Part shown: in pieces, positions 17,721 to 31,108 of the stretch
Position numbering within the stretch: the stretch's first letter is position 1
Layout: each line of letters starts with the position of its first letter
Assembly: GCF_026627925.1 (NCBI RefSeq)
Contig: NZ_JAPNLE010000009.1
Span: 1,550,001 to 1,614,000 of the forward strand
Reading direction: 5' to 3'
Source: Cupriavidus sp. D39
GTDB lineage: Bacteria > Pseudomonadota > Gammaproteobacteria > Burkholderiales > Burkholderiaceae
DNA length: 64,000 nucleotides
The notes under the pieces: generated by a model
What the model was told of the DNA's origin: nothing
The model's input: only the letters and a program-made list of their open reading frames with translations
The model's database searches: none
Position numbers and translations under genes: made by a program

Positions 17721-17757
17721 AGACCGCCCTGCTAACCTGCCGGCGGTCTCTTTTTTA
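17721..17757 (+). terminator. Terminator-like hairpin
   Basis: AGACCGCC and GGCGGTCT (17721-17728 and 17742-17749) pair around a 13-base loop and are followed by CTTTTTT. No plus-strand gene directly precedes it in 17570-17720; I see nothing else in the gap before the DUF808 gene. Confidence 0.55.
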
Positions 17758-17931
17758 CGGATGCCCCGGGCGGCTCGGATTCGCATCCTGAGTTGCCAGA
17801 CTCCCTAGACGAAACCATCCCGGAATGGAAATGGCCCGCATCGCTTGCGAGGCCTGTGGCACAGTATCGAGCTATGCGGCCCTCTGCGTGTAACGGGGCG
17901 CTTTCTCTGCGTCTACGTGGGAGCCTTCAAT

Positions 17932-18873
17932 ATGGCCGGCACCAGCCTGCTTCTGCTGATCGACGACATCACCTCCATCCTCGACGATGTGGCCACCATG
18001 AGTAAAGTGGCTGCCAAGAAAACGGCCGGCGTGCTAGGCGACGACCTCGCCTTGAATGCGCAGCAGGTCAGCGGCGTGAAAGCAGATCGAGAATTACCCG
18101 TCGTGTGGGCTGTAGCGTTGGGATCCTTGCGCAACAAGGTGATTCTGGTGCCGGCAGCTCTGGCGATCAGCGCTGCCGTGCCATCAGCTATCGTGCCACT
18201 GCTAATGGCCGGCGGCGCCTTTCTTTGCTATGAGGGATTCGAGAAGATTGCGCACAGCTTCCTCCATAGCGATTCCGCAGAGGGGAAACCCGATTCCGGA
18301 ACGCCCCAGGCAGCAAATCCCGAGACGGATATGGCTGCCTACGAGAAAGCCAAGATTCGTGGGGCGGTGCGCACTGATTTCATCCTGTCGGCGGAGATCA
18401 TCGTCATCTCGCTCGGGACAGTATCCGGCGCAACATTCGGCACGCAGGTGGCCGTGCTGACGACCATTTCCTTGCTCATGACGGTGGGCGTCTATGGCCT
18501 GGTGGCGGGTATCGTCAAGCTGGACGATGCCGGCCTGTACCTTAGCCAGAAGGCCTCTGCTGGCGCGCGGGCCATTGGCCGCGGCATCCTGCGCCTGGCG
18601 CCTTGGCTGATGCGCGCGCTATCTGTGATCGGGACCGCGGCGATGTTCCTGGTAGGCGGCGGGATTCTGGTGCACGGTATTCCTGCTGCGCATCATCTAG
18701 CAGAGCCCGCAACTGAAATGCTGGCAGGAGTACCCGTGCTCGGTGCAGGCCTGGGAATGCTGGGTCCTGTATTGATCAATGCACTGACAGGCATCGCAGC
18801 AGGTGCACTGGTCACGGCTGTAGTCGCCGTTGCGAAACTTGGAATGCGAGCCCTACGGCCATCGACAAACTAA
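17932..18873 (+). CDS. DUF808/YedI family inner-membrane protein
   Basis: 313 residues. Begins MAGTSLLLLIDDITSILDDV, the family's conserved start, followed by MSKVAAKKTAGVLGDDLALN and then multiple hydrophobic segments (about six) characteristic of DUF808. Function unknown in the family. GGGAG lies 8 bases before the ATG. The stop codon TAA coincides with the left TA of the IS630 insertion at 18871; before insertion the same position would have read TAG, so the protein end is unchanged. Confidence 0.88.
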   Translation: MAGTSLLLLIDDITSILDDVATMSKVAAKKTAGVLGDDLALNAQQVSGVKADRELPVVWAVALGSLRNKVILVPAALAISAAVPSAIVPLLMAGGAFLCYEGFEKIAHSFLHSDSAEGKPDSGTPQAANPETDMAAYEKAKIRGAVRTDFILSAEIIVISLGTVSGATFGTQVAVLTTISLLMTVGVYGLVAGIVKLDDAGLYLSQKASAGARAIGRGILRLAPWLMRALSVIGTAAMFLVGGGILVHGIPAAHHLAEPATEMLAGVPVLGAGLGMLGPVLINALTGIAAGALVTAVVAVAKLGMRALRPSTN

Positions 18874-19986
18874 ACACAACGTCTTAAATAATGCAGCATA
18901 GTCGTCGTAGTACCTCGTTTGGTCTCTTCCATTGCTGGAAGCAGGCGTCGACTGCCGAGAGAACTTCTACGAGGGTGGCGAAGTACCGGTTATGTAACCC
19001 CAGGCGCCGTGTCAGTTTCCATACGCGTTCGATAGGCGCCAGTTGCGGGCTGTATGGTGGCAGGAACAACAACGTCATGTGCCGCCTGTATTTGTGCAGT
19101 AACGGTTTGAGCAGAACGGCATGGTGGTACTTGGCGTTGTCCAGGACCACGACGATGCGCTTGCCGCGACGTCGATGGCGCAGTAGTTGGCGAAGAAAGG
19201 ATGCAAACGTTTCTGCGTTGAAGACAGGGCATACCTGCCAGATGAAGCGACCCGTGCTCAGACTGACGGCGCCAAAACATGCCACCGACTTTCGCGTCGG
19301 CGCATGCATCAACACCGGATCGCGGATTTCCGGGGCCACCCACATGCGACAGCGCGATCCGTGTTGCTGGAAATGGCATTCGTCCAGGCTCCATAACTCA
19401 ATGTCGTCGCGCTTTGCCAGTCGCCGCAGTTTTTTTACCGCCGCAACGCGAACAGGATCAGACTGGGCGACCTGCGGGCGCGGCTTGCGCAGCCGGAAAC
19501 CCATCTGGCGAAACAGCCTCTGGCACTGCCGCACGCCCAGCTTGATGCCATAGCGCTGACGCAAGTGCTCCGATAGAACGGGCCCATCCCACAGGCCCGC
19601 TTCAAATCCGAAGTCGCGTGGTGTCTTGCGCAGATCCGCCTCGATGCGACGCCATTGCGAGTCATTCAACGCACGCGGGCGACCGGGCCGTTCACCTTCC
19701 CGCAATCCGTCGAAACCGCCCCGCTCGAAACGTCGGACCCATCGCTGAACTGTCGTGGCCGCTTGACCGAACATCTGGCCCACTTCAGTGCACGAGTAAC
19801 CGATGCTGACCAGCAGCACCCCGTGCAGGCGGTGGTCATACCGCGACTCCTCGCTTCGCTCGATCTCCTGTCGAATCGCCAACTGCATGATCTGTGCGTC
19901 TGCAATCTCGAGTCTGCGCATGGCTGCCTCTCCATTAGAGTAACCACGCAATCATACATGCTGCAATACTTATGTCGTCATGTTTA
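18871..19986 (-). mobile_element. IS630-family insertion sequence
   Basis: Element of about 1.1 kb bounded by TA dinucleotides at 18871-18872 and 19985-19986, the target duplication expected of IS630/Tc1-mariner elements. The ends are imperfect inverted repeats over about 28-30 bp: the left end reads AACACAACGTCTTAAATAAT and the right end, inverted, AACATGACGACATAAGTATT, both continuing GCAGCAT. It carries a single intact transposase gene. It lies between DUF808 and the 5S rRNA end of the rrn operon. Confidence 0.88.
18884..19921 (-). CDS. IS630-family transposase
   Basis: 345 residues from the ATG at 19921, which has GAGAGG upstream; ten codons further upstream another start is possible. 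N-terminal helix-turn-helix region (SCTEVGQMFGQAATTVQRWV), winged region with GRPRALND, then the DDE catalytic core: Asp in IELWSLDECHFQQ, Asp in RIVVVLDNAKYHHA, Glu in LPPYSPQLAPIERVWK. All catalytic motifs look intact so the element may be active. Cut-and-paste transposition into TA sites is known for this family. Confidence 0.93.
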   Translation of the reverse strand: MRRLEIADAQIMQLAIRQEIERSEESRYDHRLHGVLLVSIGYSCTEVGQMFGQAATTVQRWVRRFERGGFDGLREGERPGRPRALNDSQWRRIEADLRKTPRDFGFEAGLWDGPVLSEHLRQRYGIKLGVRQCQRLFRQMGFRLRKPRPQVAQSDPVRVAAVKKLRRLAKRDDIELWSLDECHFQQHGSRCRMWVAPEIRDPVLMHAPTRKSVACFGAVSLSTGRFIWQVCPVFNAETFASFLRQLLRHRRRGKRIVVVLDNAKYHHAVLLKPLLHKYRRHMTLLFLPPYSPQLAPIERVWKLTRRLGLHNRYFATLVEVLSAVDACFQQWKRPNEVLRRLCCII

Positions 19987-20023
19987 GTTTCGTTCTTGCG
20001 TTCGAAACCGCTGCCGCAAAAGC

Positions 20024-20057
20024 AAAACCCCCAGTACTTTCGTACTGGGGGTTTCAA
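20024..20057 (-). terminator. rRNA operon terminator
   Basis: On the minus strand AAACCCCCAGTAC-GAAA-GTACTGGGGGTTTTGCTTTT is a strong hairpin with T-rich tail, directly after the 5S gene. Confidence 0.9.
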
Positions 20058-20062
20058 GGAGA

Positions 20063-20177
20063 GCCTGGCGATTACCTACTTTCACACGGGTATCCGCACT
20101 ATCATCGGCGTGGAGTCGTTTCACGGTCCTGTTCGGGATGGGAAGGGGTGGTTCCAACTCGCTATGGTCACCAGGCA
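20063..20177 (-). rRNA. rrf: 5S ribosomal RNA
   Basis: Minus strand begins TGCCTGGTGACCATAGCGAG and ends with ATCGCCAGGC; contains the conserved CCCATCCCGAACAG segment. About 115 nt. Ends are within a few bases. Confidence 0.93.
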
Positions 20178-20311
20178 TAAACGGTGGCCGCGTTGACTTG
20201 GTCAACGCAGCGAATAGGGATGTAGTAGTAGGTTGCGAGGTATCGGCCAAGCTGCTGTGTGGCTGTCGCAGCGGCACGCGATACTCAACCAGGAGAAACA
20301 CACTGGTTATA

Positions 20312-23188
<2,877 letters not shown>

Positions 23189-23373
23189 CTATAACGAGTG
23201 TGTCTCAAACTTGCGTCCAAGTACGTGCTCGCTACAGGATGAGTTCTCGCATTTGTGCCGTATTCCAAGTCATCTTTCGATCACTTAAATACATTTTGGT
23301 TGATACAATCACAACCCGGTATCGTGTTTTACTGCAGCGTCTCATCAACGCTCACGACACCTTTACTACATCC

Positions 23374-23393
23374 CATATTGTTAAAGAACAGCC
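23374..23393 (-). promoter_or_regulatory. boxA-like antitermination site before 23S
   Basis: Minus strand TGTTCTTTAACAATATG matches the rrn boxA core (TGCTCTTTAACA) in the spacer upstream of 23S, a known binding site for NusB-S10. Confidence 0.7.
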
Positions 23394-23493
23394 GAGCGAG
23401 ACTTGGTCCCGCATCGTCTTGGCCAAGGCCAAAGGCAAACGCTCAAGACTAAGCGCTTGCCTTTGACGACCAATCCAAGGTTACTGAAGTAAG

Positions 23494-23569
23494 TGGTGGA
23501 GGATGACGGGATCGAACCGACGACCCCCTGCTTGCAAAGCAGGTGCTCTCCCAGCTGAGCTAATCCCCC
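23494..23569 (-). tRNA. tRNA-Ala (TGC anticodon)
   Basis: 76 nt in the 16S-23S spacer. Minus strand starts GGGGGATTAGCTCAGCTGGG, anticodon loop TTTGCAA (TGC), ends with encoded CCA. Confidence 0.97.
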
Positions 23570-23629
23570 TTTACTTCTCTGTCCGGAGGCTCAACATCGA
23601 CTCACATCGTCGAACCACCATCCGTAACT

Positions 23630-23706
23630 TGGTGGGTCTGGTAGGACTTGAACCTACGACCCCCGCCTTATCAAGACGGTGCTCTAACCACCTGAGCTAC
23701 AGACCC
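23630..23706 (-). tRNA. tRNA-Ile (GAT anticodon)
   Basis: 77 nt in the 16S-23S spacer. Minus strand starts GGGTCTGTAGCTCAGGTGGT, anticodon loop TTGATAA (GAT), ends with encoded CCA. Order 16S-Ile-Ala-23S is standard. Confidence 0.97.
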
Positions 23707-23766
23707 TTGGCTGTAACAGCAAACAAACCGATAAGTGTGAACGCTCGACGTTGGATGCACGCTCTT

Positions 23767-25297
<1,531 letters not shown>

Positions 25298-25492
25298 TAA
25301 TACCTGTGTGACCCTTCGGTTTCCCGACGGATCTCGCTCTTTCGAGCGGTCGCTCACTCTCAGAAAACTGACTGGCTACGTCCGAAGACATAACCAACAT
25401 GTTTTACTGTGCGAGCACTTTATAACTTGTAAGCTAAAAGACCGAGGTCTTCCGCATCCGCTATCAAGCGCCCACACTTATCGGTTGTTTGT

Positions 25493-25506
25493 TTGTTAAA
25501 GAACTG
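25493..25506 (-). promoter_or_regulatory. boxA-like antitermination site in rrn leader
   Basis: Minus strand CAGTTCTTTAACAA, about 200 nt before 16S, matches the boxA consensus and mirrors the one before 23S. Confidence 0.7.
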
Positions 25507-25705
25507 GCCGCGGCTCGCTTTGCTTGCCGCGTCGCTGCTTTTGTCTGCAGCAGAGAAACGAGATTATGAAGCGTGATCATCGTTTCGTCAACAGGTTTTT
25601 TTACTTCGGTTCGCTTCGCCATGCGCGTCGCCAACCACCCCCTGCCAACCCCGCAACCCTTGTCCCGTCTGCTTTGCAGCGGTCTTTTGTGTTGCGAGGG
25701 GGCGA

Positions 25706-25734
25706 ATAATAAGACGCTCCCCCGGTCCTGGCAA
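25706..25734 (-). promoter_or_regulatory. Probable rrn promoter
   Basis: On the minus strand TTGCCA (25729-25734) and TATTAT (25706-25711) are separated by exactly 17 bases, a sigma70-type promoter ~400 bp before 16S. The region 25300-25700 is the leader. From 25740 to 26520 I find no gene, only the short tandem repeat listed separately. Confidence 0.65.
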
Positions 25735-26303
25735 GCCTTTTCTTGGATGAATTTTTCGAGAAGAACAAAGCTGATCATGATCAACATTCACAGATCATCC
25801 CTGCTCGTAGGCCTGCTTTGGCAAAACAATGTCGAGCTTGCGCACCTTGAGCATCGCCTCCAGCGCATGCAAAACACCGACCTTTAAGGCGGGCGCTGGC
25901 AGTGACACAAGCCCGTGGCACGACCCATGCGGGCTCGCTCACGCCATCTATTCACGATTTCGGTGGGCATTGAGTCCCGAGCAGCAGAGGCACCCGAGTG
26001 CCAGCAGGGCACCCAGCACAAGCACGCCAATGGCCAAGCCCTTGGTGGCACACCCCCTGCGGAGCACTCCCCATCCAGATCACACTTTCCCATCGCCATC
26101 TCCTCAATCCCGTGCCAGGAAGATCTGACGCTTCCATGCTAGATCACGGCGAAGGGAGAACAAAGCGCACACCACGAGTCACTTGCCGCGACGAGTGCCT
26201 TGCCCGCGCACGGACCTTTGGTGCCTCCGCAGCCTTCTAGGCGACGGCCGGCTTGCCACGCTCGGCCCCGGACATCCAGCGCAGTACCGACTGGCCCTGA
26301 CCC

Positions 26304-26343
26304 CGCAAACCGCAAACCGCAAACCGCAAACCGCAAACCGCAA
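26304..26343. repeat. Heptanucleotide tandem repeat
   Basis: CGCAAAC is repeated five full times plus five bases of a sixth copy, without mismatch. It lies in non-coding DNA ~180 bp before the 26522 gene. Confidence 0.9.
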
Positions 26344-26521
26344 GCAATTGCATACACCACCATGTGCTCTGCCAGCCGCCTCGACTCGACTTAATTCTGA
26401 CTTAGAAAAGTCTCAGCTGGTTTGGGTGCAGTTTGCGCTATTTTCACAGGCATCCTTGGCATGTGCCAAGCGCCCTACCCGGCCCACCATAGGGCTCACA
26501 ATCGAAGTGGAAAGAACAACG

Positions 26522-26821
26522 ATGCGGTCCTTCAGTGCCAAACTCACCCTCAAGCTAGCCGCCACGCTTTGCCTGGTCGCTCTCCTGTTCGGGAGTGCGT
26601 ACGGGCTCTTTGGCCCCCAGGGCGGAAATGAAGCGTCGCATGCTGCGAACGCCGGCCATACCGATACCCTGCTTTCCTTGCTGATGCATATCCTTGGCCC
26701 GATTGCCGCAATCCCCGCCTTGATCGGCATGTGGTCACATCGATTCCCTGCACTGGGCGGACTGGTCCTCGCCTGCCCGGCCATTGCGACGCTGCTGCTG
26801 CACCATTTTGTCATCGGATGA
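26522..26821 (+). CDS. Small membrane protein, hypothetical
   Basis: 99 residues beginning MRSFSAKLTLKLAATLCLVA. Three hydrophobic segments are visible: residues about 10-30, 46-66 (LLSLLMHILGPIAAIPALIG) and 73-95 (LGGLVLACPAIATLLLHHFV). GGAAAG lies about 8 bases before the ATG. No family recognised. The open frame extends upstream to 26183 through the heptamer repeat but without ribosome site or conserved look. Confidence 0.6.
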   Translation: MRSFSAKLTLKLAATLCLVALLFGSAYGLFGPQGGNEASHAANAGHTDTLLSLLMHILGPIAAIPALIGMWSHRFPALGGLVLACPAIATLLLHHFVIG

Positions 26822-26992
26822 GCTAGACGTCCGATGGCGGCAAGGTAGCGCCGCCTCTTCAGCTTCTTCCCGCCCAATTTGTCCACAAGCGCTCGCCACT
26901 GGTTTGGGCCGGTCCCCTCCGCGCAGGAACCAAACCCTGCGCCAGATACCCAATAGGGAATGCCGTTTCCGCGGCAACACCGGGAAATAACC

Positions 26993-27142
26993 ATGAAGCA
27001 AACATTGTGGGGACTGCTGGCGGGGTGCGCGCTGCTGGCATTCCTTGGCGGATGCGCCAGCCAAGGCGCCGATGGCCGGGAGTCAAGTATCACCGCCTAC
27101 GGCACCGTTGATGTTGGCATCTCGCGCACCGGCGAAAAATAG
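26993..27142 (+). CDS. Very small lipoprotein
   Basis: 49 residues: signal peptide MKQTLWGLLAGCALLAFLGG with lipobox LGGC (Cys21), then a mature part of ~29 residues containing SSITAYGTVDVGISRTGEK. Small lipoproteins with this ITxYGTxDxGxSxT ending are common in Burkholderiaceae; function unknown. GGGA lies 8 bases before the ATG. A terminator follows. Confidence 0.7.
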   Translation: MKQTLWGLLAGCALLAFLGGCASQGADGRESSITAYGTVDVGISRTGEK

Positions 27143-27189
27143 CGCGCAATACCTAGTAGGGCAACCACTCGATAGCGAGCGGTAACAGG

Positions 27190-27222
27190 CAAAAAAGAAC
27201 CCGCAGTGCGGGTTCTTAAATT
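27190..27222 (+). terminator. Terminator after small lipoprotein
   Basis: AAGAACCCGCA-GT-GCGGGTTCTTAAATT: nine-base stem followed by a weak T/A tail. Confidence 0.65.
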
Positions 27223-27326
27223 AGCGATCTCAATTGCCCTGAAGGCCCTGGTAATCTATCTGTCATTTCCCGTTCGTACTATCCGGGTAAACCGAAGTCG
27301 ACTCCATGGAGTCGCAGCCACCACGA

Positions 27327-27353
27327 TAAAAAAAGCCCGCACGAGGCGGGCTG
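27327..27353 (-). terminator. Terminator-like hairpin downstream of dusA
   Basis: On the minus strand AGCCCGC-CTC-GTGCGGGCT then TTTTTTT. It is oriented to end the dusA transcript, 330 bp after its stop. 27354-27684 holds no gene I can support. Confidence 0.65.
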
Positions 27354-27684
27354 AACAATCAGTTGAAGAAAGCCCTGTATTCGAGGGCAAGCACAGTGTA
27401 AGAACTTGCGGCGCCCTGACTAATTAGGGGAATCCCTTTGCCATGGCGGGAAAGCGGCCCGCCGCAACGATCAAGTGCGCATCACAGCCCCCACGGCTCC
27501 CGAGCATAAAAAGGGTATTCGAAGTTAGAGGAAATATTCCAGCCGGCGCCGCGGCAAGCGATCAATATCCATAATGCTCAGGGCGTGCAAATGCAATCTA
27601 TTCTCTATCAGGGGCTCCCTCCTGACCCCGCGCGCGCACTTCCAGATAACTCCGACTCCACCTGCCAACCCTGGCGGACCTTGT

Positions 27685-28698
27685 TCAGGCCGCCTCGAGG
27701 GATGGCGTGCCTCCCTGCAGCAGATGCGCCCTCGCCTCTTCAAACATGGCATCGACGGCTGCACGCGTACGCACCGCGTGCATGCGGCGCGCATCCGACA
27801 AAACCCGCCGCCAGCCGCGGCCACCGTGGATGCCACGATGCAGGCCCAGCATATGGCGCGTCACCGCGCCCATATAGCGGCCCGTCTCGACGACATCCCC
27901 AATATAGCGCTGCATCGCCAGCTCAACGTCCAGCCGTGACGGCACCGGGGTCTGCGCACCATAGAAACGCCCATCCATTTCGGCCAGCACGTAGGGCTGG
28001 TGATAGGCTTCGCGCCCAATCATGACGCCATCCACATGCGCCAGGTGCTCATCCATCTCATCGTGCGTGACGATGCCGCCATTGATCAGGATCTCGAGAT
28101 GCGGGAATTCCTGCTTGAGCTGGTAAGCCACTTCGTAGCGCAGCGGCGGGATCTCGCGATTTTCCTTTGGGCTCAAACCCTTCAGGATCGCATTGCGCGC
28201 ATGCACGATAAAGGTTTCGCACCCCGCATCGGCCACGGTGCCGACGAAGTCGCGAACAAAGTCGTAGTGTTCGATCGTGTCGATGCCGATGCGATGCTTG
28301 ACAGTCACGGGGATCGATACCGCGTCGCGCATCGCCTTCACGCAATCCGCCACCAGCTCCGGCTCCGCCATCAGGCAAGCGCCGAACGCGCCGCGCTGCA
28401 CCCGCTCGGAAGGGCAGCCGCAGTTGAGATTGACCTCCACATAGCCCCATTGCTCGCCCAGCTTCGCCGCGGCCGCCAGGTCGGCAGGCTCGCTGCCCCC
28501 GAGCTGCAGGGCCACGGGTTGCTCGGCGGCGTCGAAGTCGAGATGACGAGCCACGTCGCCATGGAGCAGCGCGCCGGTGGTCACCATCTCCGTGTACAGC
28601 CACGTATGGCGGCTCAGTTGCCGGTGAAACATGCGGCAATGACGATCAGTCCAATCCATCATCGGGGCGACCGATATTCTCCTAGGCGTTGATTTCAT
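27685..28698 (-). CDS. dusA: tRNA-dihydrouridine synthase DusA
   Basis: 337 residues. FMN enzyme reducing U20/U20a in the D-loop of tRNAs. Starts RRISVAPMMDWTDRHCR, the DusA signature; catalytic Cys in VNLNCGCPSERVQRGAFGA; RIGID and the FMN phosphate-binding INGGI and DGVMIGREAY motifs follow. Full length. Its 5' end is the known attachment site of dusA-associated integrases, and a truncated integrase gene lies divergently 138 bp away, which matches that habit. Confidence 0.95.
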   Translation of the reverse strand: MKSTPRRISVAPMMDWTDRHCRMFHRQLSRHTWLYTEMVTTGALLHGDVARHLDFDAAEQPVALQLGGSEPADLAAAAKLGEQWGYVEVNLNCGCPSERVQRGAFGACLMAEPELVADCVKAMRDAVSIPVTVKHRIGIDTIEHYDFVRDFVGTVADAGCETFIVHARNAILKGLSPKENREIPPLRYEVAYQLKQEFPHLEILINGGIVTHDEMDEHLAHVDGVMIGREAYHQPYVLAEMDGRFYGAQTPVPSRLDVELAMQRYIGDVVETGRYMGAVTRHMLGLHRGIHGGRGWRRVLSDARRMHAVRTRAAVDAMFEEARAHLLQGGTPSLEAA

Positions 28699-28799
28699 TG
28701 GAATCTGGCTTCAGTACTGGGTTCTGCGGTAGTTCGCCCGCTGTATCGTTAGTGCCTTTCTAGGCGCATTCCATGCCATTTTCAGCACCGAGCGCTACG

Positions 28800-28830
28800 A
28801 TGTAGCACCGAAAAAATTCATGTAGCACCG
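28800..28830 (+). repeat. Paired 11-bp direct repeats upstream of integrase fragment
   Basis: ATGTAGCACCG occurs at 28800-28810 and 28820-28830, exactly two helical turns apart, with a partial AGCACCG copy at 28784. The same GTAGCACCG motif appears inside the integrase fragment near 29126. Possible integrase arm-binding or autoregulatory sites. Confidence 0.55.
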
Positions 28831-28836
28831 GAACGC

Positions 28837-29226
28837 ATGGGATCAATTACGCAGCGGGAAAGGAAGGACAAGAGTATAGGGTACACCGCCCAGATCCGCC
28901 TGAAGCAAGGCGGGAAGGTCGTCTACAACGAGGTCAAGACCTTCGATAGGCGGCAGGCAGCCGCGGCGTGGCTTACGAAACGGGAGAAAGAGCTCGCCCA
29001 GCCTGGCGCACATGAAGCGGCGCAGCAGCGCGATCCAACGCTGAGCGAGGTGATCGATCAATACATCAAGGAATCACGCCAGGACATAGGCCGGACCAAG
29101 ACCCAGGTGCTACACGCGATCAAAGTAGCACCGCTGGGCGGGATGGTGTGCTCGAAGATTGATAGCGCTGCCATCACGCGGTTCGCGCAAGGCCTTGGCG
29201 TGCAACCGCAAACGGTCGGCAATTAG
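28837..29226 (+). pseudogene. Truncated tyrosine-type integrase (dusA-associated), N-terminal 129 residues
   Basis: Begins MGSITQRERKDKSIGYTAQI with the AP2-like N-terminal arm-binding domain (Y-T-A-Q-I-R and FDRRQAAAAWLTKRE), followed by the start of a core-binding SAM-like domain (TLSEVIDQYIKE). It stops at residue 129, before the catalytic domain with R-H-R-Y residues (normal length 330-400). It is adjacent to and divergent from dusA, the arrangement seen in dusA-integrated islands. The stop overlaps the stop of the convergent DHFR-like gene, marking a deletion junction. Confidence 0.8.
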
Positions 29227-29759
29227 CACAGCACGCGATAGGTCGACTGCACTAGGCCGGACGGAAAGTGCCGGCTCGATTCGAGCGCCAGACTGACGTC
29301 GCGCGGCAGGGCGCCGAACAATGGTCTGCCTGCCCCGATCAACACTGGCACCGTGGTGACCACCAAATCGGCGATCAATCCGTCGCGCAGAAACGACTGA
29401 ACCAACTGACCGCCATCGACGTACACGCGACGCACGCCTGCAGCCTCCAGTTGCTTCATCGCATCCGTGGGCGTGCTATCCGAGAACCGCACCTTTCCCT
29501 GCAGCCTCTCCGGCACTGGCTTGCCGGCCAATTGCCGGGACAGCACCAGAACGGGCTTGTCGTAAGCCCATTCGCCCAGCGTGAGGACTTTTTCGTAGCA
29601 GCCTCGGCCCATAACGATCGCGTCCTTGTCGGCGATGAAGGTCGGATAGCCATGGTCTTCTGCCGGCTCATCCCGTTTCAGAAGCCAGTCGATGTCCCCA
29701 TCGGGTCGGGCGATAAAGCCGTCAAGGCTGGTAGCAATAAAGACGTGTCCTGTGATCAT
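29223..29759 (-). CDS. RibD C-terminal/dihydrofolate reductase-like protein
   Basis: 178 residues. Starts MITGHVFIATSLDGFIARPD, the opening of the RibD_C/DHFR-like family (YyaP/YwjB type); GDIDWL, IVMGRGCYEKVL and the C-terminal GGQLVQSFLRDGL / TTVPVLIGAGRPLFG motifs follow. NADPH-dependent reductase fold; substrate not predictable. The start at 29759 fits the family; a frame to 29792 is longer. 29760-30250 between this gene and the aldo/keto reductase contains no frame I can support. Confidence 0.85.
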   Translation of the reverse strand: MITGHVFIATSLDGFIARPDGDIDWLLKRDEPAEDHGYPTFIADKDAIVMGRGCYEKVLTLGEWAYDKPVLVLSRQLAGKPVPERLQGKVRFSDSTPTDAMKQLEAAGVRRVYVDGGQLVQSFLRDGLIADLVVTTVPVLIGAGRPLFGALPRDVSLALESSRHFPSGLVQSTYRVLC

Positions 29760-30250
29760 TGTCAATCTATTGTTCTGTCGGATCGCGCTCAAGCTTTAGC
29801 CGGCGCCTCGGCCCCGTAGGCGCAGACTCTTCCGTCCCGCCAGACACAATCCATGAAGTTTGCGACGCTCGAATGGCCATTATCGCTGAAGGCAGGCGTT
29901 CGCAATGCGTTGCCAAATGGCACCTATTGGCCACCGTCGGGCGTCTGCGTGAAACTGCGACCGTCTCAGGCCCGGCCGACAGCGGTCGTGCCCTGTCCCG
30001 GCGCCGAACCCGGGCTTCCGGACAATACGGCCGTTTCGGCCACACCGCCGAGGTTAGGGTCGAAAATGACTATGTCCTTCACCCTGGAGCAGCCGCGCCC
30101 CCATCGGGCTGCACGGCAATCATTGGAGATTTTCCGGGCCGAGATCCGCGGGGCGAACCATGCATCGAAGAGCGACTGACCTGAGAACGGGAGTTCTTCG
30201 GGCCGCCCTAGCAAAGCGTCGACACTCGCAAGCTTCAGCGCCTCTTCTCT

Positions 30251-31108
30251 TCATCTCAAATCGTCGAAGTCTTCTGGCGCCAGCCTGAGGGCGGCTGCCT
30301 GCACGTTTTCCTCGAGGTGATCGATGGATCGAGTACCGGGGATGGGCAGCATGACAGGCGACTTCGCGAGCAGCCACGCAATAGACAAGGCGGCATGCGT
30401 GAGACCGTGACGCGTGGCGACCTGCTTCACCTTGAGCGCCCGTAGGCCTCGTTTGCCGCCCAGCGGATACCAGGGCAAAAAGGCAATCCCGAGACGCTCG
30501 CACGCGGCGAGCACGTCCTCGCTGGTTTGGTTTCTCAGGTTGTACGCGTTCTGAACCGACACGATGGGCGTGATGCTGCGTGCCAAATCGAGCTGCGCGA
30601 CCGTGACGTTCGAAATACCGATATGGCGGATTTTTCCTATGCGCTGTAAATCAGCCAGGGCCCCGACCGACTCGGCGAATGGCACGTTCGGATCAGGCGC
30701 ATGGAGCTGATACAAATCGATGCGCTCCAGCCGCAAGCGCTGCAAACTGCCTTCGACCGCGCCCCGCAAATGGTCGGGGCGACCGTCCTGAACCCAGGAT
30801 CGACGATTTGGTCGCACCAAACCACCTTTGGTAGCGATGACCAAGTCCGAAGGATAGGGATACAACGCCTGCGCGATCAATGACTCGTTTGCCTCGGGGC
30901 CGTAACTATCCGCAGTGTCAATGAAATTCACACCAAGCTCGATCGCCCGATGCAGAACTCGATTGGCGTGATCCCGATCCTTTGGTCTTCCCCAAGCCGA
31001 ATCTCCGCACAGACGCATTGCGCCGAAGCCCAATCGATTGACTGTCAAGTCGCCGAGGTCGATCGTTCCGGCGAGCGCTGCGCCTTTCTGTTCCAACGGC
31101 ACCTCCAT
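30251..31108 (-). CDS. Aldo/keto reductase
   Basis: 285 residues, NADPH-dependent oxidoreductase of the AKR superfamily (YajO/YdbC-like). Motifs: VNRLGFGAMRL at the N-terminus, VNFIDTADSYGP with catalytic Asp and Tyr, VIATKGGL with catalytic Lys, the substrate His in IDLYQLHAPDP, and IPGTRSIDHLEENV near the C-terminus for cofactor binding. Complete. Same strand as the DHFR-like gene, 490 bp apart, so probably not in one operon. Confidence 0.92.
   Translation of the reverse strand: MEVPLEQKGAALAGTIDLGDLTVNRLGFGAMRLCGDSAWGRPKDRDHANRVLHRAIELGVNFIDTADSYGPEANESLIAQALYPYPSDLVIATKGGLVRPNRRSWVQDGRPDHLRGAVEGSLQRLRLERIDLYQLHAPDPNVPFAESVGALADLQRIGKIRHIGISNVTVAQLDLARSITPIVSVQNAYNLRNQTSEDVLAACERLGIAFLPWYPLGGKRGLRALKVKQVATRHGLTHAALSIAWLLAKSPVMLPIPGTRSIDHLEENVQAAALRLAPEDFDDLR

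Noticed and set aside
26304..26343. Possible CRISPR array
   Set aside because: The repeat unit is 7 bp with no spacers and no cas genes in the window; it is a simple tandem repeat.
29853..30179. 108-codon plus-strand frame between the DHFR-like and aldo/keto reductase genes
   Set aside because: No ribosome site, no family resemblance and Pro/Arg-biased composition.
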